From the NCBI RefSeq assembly GCF_004522105.1, contig NZ_SPUJ01000003.1:620001-684000 (forward strand): a stretch of DNA of 64,000 nt, given 5' to 3'. Within the stretch, counting starts at the first letter, position 1, and the number at the start of each line of letters is the position of its first letter. This DNA is from Nocardioides sp. 1609 (GTDB lineage Bacteria > Actinomycetota > Actinomycetes > Propionibacteriales > Nocardioidaceae). Below the pieces are notes generated by a model, which worked only from the letters and a program-made list of their open reading frames with translations, had not been told where the DNA came from and did not search any database. The position numbers and the translations under genes were made by a program. Shown here in pieces: positions 61,769 to 64,000 of this stretch.

Positions 61769-61778
61769 ACTGTAGATT
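61769..61778. promoter_or_regulatory. Overlapping divergent -10 boxes of GNAT gene and nucS
   Basis: TAGATT (61773-61778) faces nucS, eight bases before GTG 61787; TACAGT (61774-61769) faces the GNAT gene, seven bases before GTG 61761. The two boxes share two bases, so the promoters should exclude each other. Confidence 0.5.
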
Positions 61779-61786
61779 CGTCGTCC

Positions 61787-62485
61787 GTGAGACTCGTCGT
61801 TGCCCGCTGCCAGGTCGACTACGCGGGACGGCTCACCGCCCACCTGCCGATGGCGACGCGGGTGCTGATGATCAAGGCCGACGGCTCGGTGCTGGTCCAC
61901 TCCGACGGCGGCTCCTACAAGCCGCTGAACTGGATGAGCCCGCCGTGCACCCTGCGCGAGGGCACCACCGACGACGGCCAGGTCGAGTGGACGGTCACCT
62001 CGCGCAGCACCGCGAAGGGACCCGAGGACACCCTGCGCATCCTGATCGAGGAGGTCGTCCACGAGACGACCCACGACCTCGGCGTCGACCCCGGGCTGCA
62101 GAAGGACGGCGTCGAGAGGCACCTCCAGGAGCTGCTGGCCGAGCACCCCGCGACGCTCGCCGACGGCCTGAGCCTGGTGCGTCGCGAGTTCCCCACGGCG
62201 ATCGGCCCGGTCGACCTGATGTGCCGCGACGCCGGCGGGCTCAGCGTCGCCGTCGAGATCAAGCGCCGCGGGGAGATCGACGGCGTCGAGCAGCTGACCC
62301 GCTACCTCGAGCTGCTCAACCGCGACCCCGCGCTGACCCGCAGGGGCGCCGTCCGCGGCATCTTCGCGGCCCAGGAGATCAAGCCGCAGGCGCGGGTGCT
62401 GGCCACCGACCGCGGCATCGCCTGCGCCGTGGTCGACTACGACGCCCTGCGCGGCATCGACGACTCCGAGCACCGGCTCTTCTAG
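61787..62485 (+). CDS. nucS: Mismatch-specific endonuclease NucS/EndoMS
   Basis: 232-aa nuclease that replaces MutS/MutL in most actinobacteria by cutting both strands at mismatches. The N-terminal domain has [16 protein letters not shown] and [12 protein letters not shown]; the catalytic RecB-like core reads [10 protein letters not shown] ... [20 protein letters not shown] (D-x-E-x-K type). GTG 61787 gives the family start RLVVARC. The C terminus EHRLF resembles a beta-clamp-binding tail (inference). Confidence 0.95.
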   Translation: MRLVVARCQVDYAGRLTAHLPMATRVLMIKADGSVLVHSDGGSYKPLNWMSPPCTLREGTTDDGQVEWTVTSRSTAKGPEDTLRILIEEVVHETTHDLGVDPGLQKDGVERHLQELLAEHPATLADGLSLVRREFPTAIGPVDLMCRDAGGLSVAVEIKRRGEIDGVEQLTRYLELLNRDPALTRRGAVRGIFAAQEIKPQARVLATDRGIACAVVDYDALRGIDDSEHRLF

Positions 62486-62492
62486 GTCCGTC

Positions 62493-63260
62493 GTGCGGGT
62501 CTTCCACATCGCCACCGTCGCCGACTGGGAGGCCGCCCTCGTCTCCGGGCGCTACACGACGTCCACGATCGGCCGCACCCTCGCCGAGGAGGGCTTCATC
62601 CACGCCAGCCGCGGCGACCAGTGGCAGGGCGTGCGCGACCGGTTCTACGCCGACGTCGCCGAGCCGCTCGTGCTCCTCGTCCTCGACACCGACCTGCTCA
62701 CCTCGCCGGTGGTCGAGGAACCGGTCGAGGGCGCGGCGCCCGGGAGCGAGACGTTCCCGCACGTGTACGGCGCGATCACCCCGGACGCCGTCGTCCGCAC
62801 GATCGCGCTGACCGACCCCCCTCTGCCGGCCGACCCCCCTCCGCCGGCCGACCCCCCTCCGCCGGCCGACCCCCCGCCGCCGGCCGACCCCCCTCCGCCG
62901 GCCGACCCCCCTCCGCCGGCCGACCCCCCTCCGCCGGCCGACCCCCCTCCGCCGGCCGACCCCCCTCCGCCGGCCGACCCCCCTCCGCTGGTCGAGCCGG
63001 CGAGCGCCAGCGAGCCGAGTCGAGACCCCGCGCCCGCACCACCACCGCAGGCGGTCCCCGAGCCGTCCTTCAGCCGGATCTACTTCCAGGAGCTGTTCCG
63101 CAACCTCCTCGTCGCGAGCCTGGTCCTGGCCCTCGTGGTGGCCGCCACCCTCACCGGCCGGGCCCTCGACGAGGACTGGGGACCGATCACCGGCGCCGTG
63201 CTCGGACTGGTCGTCGGCGTGCTGGTGGCCCGCCGGGTCGCGGCCCGGCGAGAGCCCTGA
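62493..63260 (+). CDS. DUF952 protein with proline-rich repeat and two membrane helices
   Basis: 255-aa chimera: residues ~1-100 are a DUF952 domain (RVFHIATVADWEAAL, EEGFIHASRGDQWQGVRDRFY); residues 108-167 are ten six-residue units of the DPPPPA type; the C terminus has two hydrophobic helices (LLVASLVLALVVAATLTG, GAVLGLVVGVLVA). GTG 62493 starts eight bases after nucS, so they are probably one transcript. DUF952 function is unknown; the repeat probably acts as a rigid spacer to the membrane. Confidence 0.82.
   Translation: MRVFHIATVADWEAALVSGRYTTSTIGRTLAEEGFIHASRGDQWQGVRDRFYADVAEPLVLLVLDTDLLTSPVVEEPVEGAAPGSETFPHVYGAITPDAVVRTIALTDPPLPADPPPPADPPPPADPPPPADPPPPADPPPPADPPPPADPPPPADPPPPADPPPLVEPASASEPSRDPAPAPPPQAVPEPSFSRIYFQELFRNLLVASLVLALVVAATLTGRALDEDWGPITGAVLGLVVGVLVARRVAARREP
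62814..62993 (+). repeat. 18-bp minisatellite, ten units
   Basis: Units begin with GAC at 62814 and every 18 bases to 62976. Eight central units code DPPPPA; the first is DPPLPA and the last DPPPLV. Copies differ at single third positions. All six frames stay open through it. Confidence 0.95.
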
Positions 63261-63316
63261 CCACACCGCCGGGGCCGGGAGGTTTCCTCAGTGATCCCTC
63301 AGGATATGTTCCGCTC

Positions 63317-63661
63317 GTGACTACATCGACGCTCCCCCAGACCCGCACCCGCAAGCGGACGAGGTTCCTCGGCCTCGCCGCCATGACCGTCGTCCTCGGC
63401 ACGACGCTCACCGCCTGCGGTGGCAACGACCTCGACAACGCCACCTGTGGCGAGATCAAGGACATGTCGACCGACGAGTTCTTCGACTTCATGAAGGACG
63501 CCGCCGAGGACGACGGCTCCGACGACGCCAAGGAGCTCGTCGACGGCCTCGAGGCCCTGCCGGACGACCAGCGCGGCCCCTACCAGGAGGCGTTCGTCGG
63601 CACGATCTGCGAGGGCGAGGACGACGGCACCAAGCTGAAGGACACCGAGTTCGGCAACTGA
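63317..63661 (+). CDS. Small acidic lipoprotein, 114 aa
   Basis: A basic start (RTRKRTRF), hydrophobic stretch LGLAAMTVVLGTTL and lipobox L-T-A-C at about residue 35 indicate a lipid-anchored protein; the mature part is very acidic with two more cysteines (DNATCGEIKDM, GTICEGED). No family is recognised. GTG 63317 is six bases after TATGTT (63305-63310), leaderless; the ATG further in would lose the basic n-region. Confidence 0.75.
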   Translation: MTTSTLPQTRTRKRTRFLGLAAMTVVLGTTLTACGGNDLDNATCGEIKDMSTDEFFDFMKDAAEDDGSDDAKELVDGLEALPDDQRGPYQEAFVGTICEGEDDGTKLKDTEFGN

Positions 63662-63696
63662 CGACCCGGATCCACCGGAGGCCACCCACGGCCACC

Positions 63697-63732
63697 GACG
63701 GCCCGCCCCGACCTCGGTCGGGGCGGGCCGTC
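63697..63732 (+). terminator. Terminator after the small lipoprotein gene
   Basis: Perfect 17-bp inverted repeat (63697-63713 with 63716-63732) with a two-base spacer. Confidence 0.85.
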
Positions 63733-63755
63733 GTCGTCCCGGTAAGTTCGGGGAC

Positions 63756-64000
63756 GTGACCTCGCGCCTGCGCTCCGCCCTGACGACCGGCGTCGCGACC
63801 ACGGCGCTGCTCGCCCTCTCGGCCTGCGGCGGCATCGCGGCGGACGCGCCGACCGACGCCTCCCTGGAGGACTTCTGCACCGCCAGTGCGGCCATCGACC
63901 GCACCGCCGGCGAGTTCGCGGCCGGGCTGGCCGAGGCCGGCACCCCCGCCGACGTGAGCGAGCAGGTCCGGGCCGGGTTCGAGATCTACGTCGACGCCCT
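63756..64000 (+). CDS. Lipoprotein, N-terminal part (cut by window end)
   Basis: The 81 complete codons present begin with a lipoprotein signal (RSALTTGVATTALLALSAC, lipobox L-S-A-C at about residue 24), then SLEDFCTASAAIDRTAGEFA. It resembles the preceding small lipoprotein in layout but not clearly in sequence. GTG 63756 is seven bases after TAAGTT (63743-63748), leaderless. The rest lies beyond base 64000. Confidence 0.7.
   Translation, partial: MTSRLRSALTTGVATTALLALSACGGIAADAPTDASLEDFCTASAAIDRTAGEFAAGLAEAGTPADVSEQVRAGFEIYVDA

Noticed and set aside
62814..62993. The regular repeat as a possible CRISPR array
   Set aside because: Units are contiguous, 18 bp, without spacers, and in frame in a protein; no cas genes are present.

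Overview
The window is chromosomal DNA from a very GC-rich actinobacterium. The gene set (nucS mismatch endonuclease, GlgE trehalose-glycogen pathway, nadD-rsfS-gpgP order, ccrA/mce/meaB, many leaderless transcripts) and protein style suggest Nocardioides or a close relative in Nocardioidaceae. That placement is an inference from content; there is no rRNA in the window. I see no prophage, insertion sequence or CRISPR array, and no gene-free stretch longer than about 200 bases.

Layout. 1-3.4 kb: leuS (incomplete, minus strand) behind a leader peptide and terminator that look like a leucine attenuator, then divergent serS and a VOC protein. 3.4-8.4 kb: a TetR regulator facing a four-gene catabolic operon (SDR, saccharopine-dehydrogenase-like protein, acyl-CoA synthetase, SDR), with an AtoE-type fatty-acid permease converging on it. 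10-14 kb: two divergent secreted phosphatases (PhoX and a PhoA-type enzyme) with PHO-box-like repeats between them. 14-16.8 kb: AraC regulator, Baeyer-Villiger-like monooxygenase, tRNA-Ala. 16.8-21.1 kb: gpgP-rsfS-nadD, small membrane proteins, a CDP-alcohol transferase and proA. 22-25.5 kb: etfA/etfB and an enoyl-CoA hydratase. 25.6-39 kb: a glycogen/trehalose/alpha-glucan block (glgX; glgP; the coupled operon glgE-treS-mak-glgB). 39-48 kb: transport and regulation genes in divergent regulator-target pairs (LysR/EamA, HxlR/MFS). 49-55.8 kb: meaB, thiolase, methylmalonyl-CoA epimerase, crotonyl-CoA carboxylase/reductase, a Scy/FilP-like coiled-coil protein and an AI-2E-family permease. 55.9-64 kb: EamA/CGNR pair, GH114-like protein, two GNAT enzymes, a duplicated 3-hydroxyacyl-CoA dehydrogenase, nucS, a DUF952 protein with a proline-rich minisatellite, and two small lipoproteins (the last cut by the window end).

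Two themes tie the window together. First, fatty-acid and C3/C4 acyl-CoA metabolism recurs (etfAB, enoyl-CoA hydratase, thiolase, 3-hydroxyacyl-CoA dehydrogenase, ccrA, mce, meaB, AtoE); three of these loci share a 13-base motif of the form GTTACC-N4-RGT, which may be the operator of one regulator. Second, about twenty genes start six to eight bases after a TANNNT-like -10 box, so leaderless transcription appears to be the default for first genes, while downstream genes are joined by ATGA/GTGA/TTGA overlaps. The most unusual points are the leuS leader with rare CTT codons, a four-codon leaderless mini-ORF coupled to a small protein gene, a possible CTG start, an 18-bp proline-repeat minisatellite, and operators that overlap divergent leaderless promoters.
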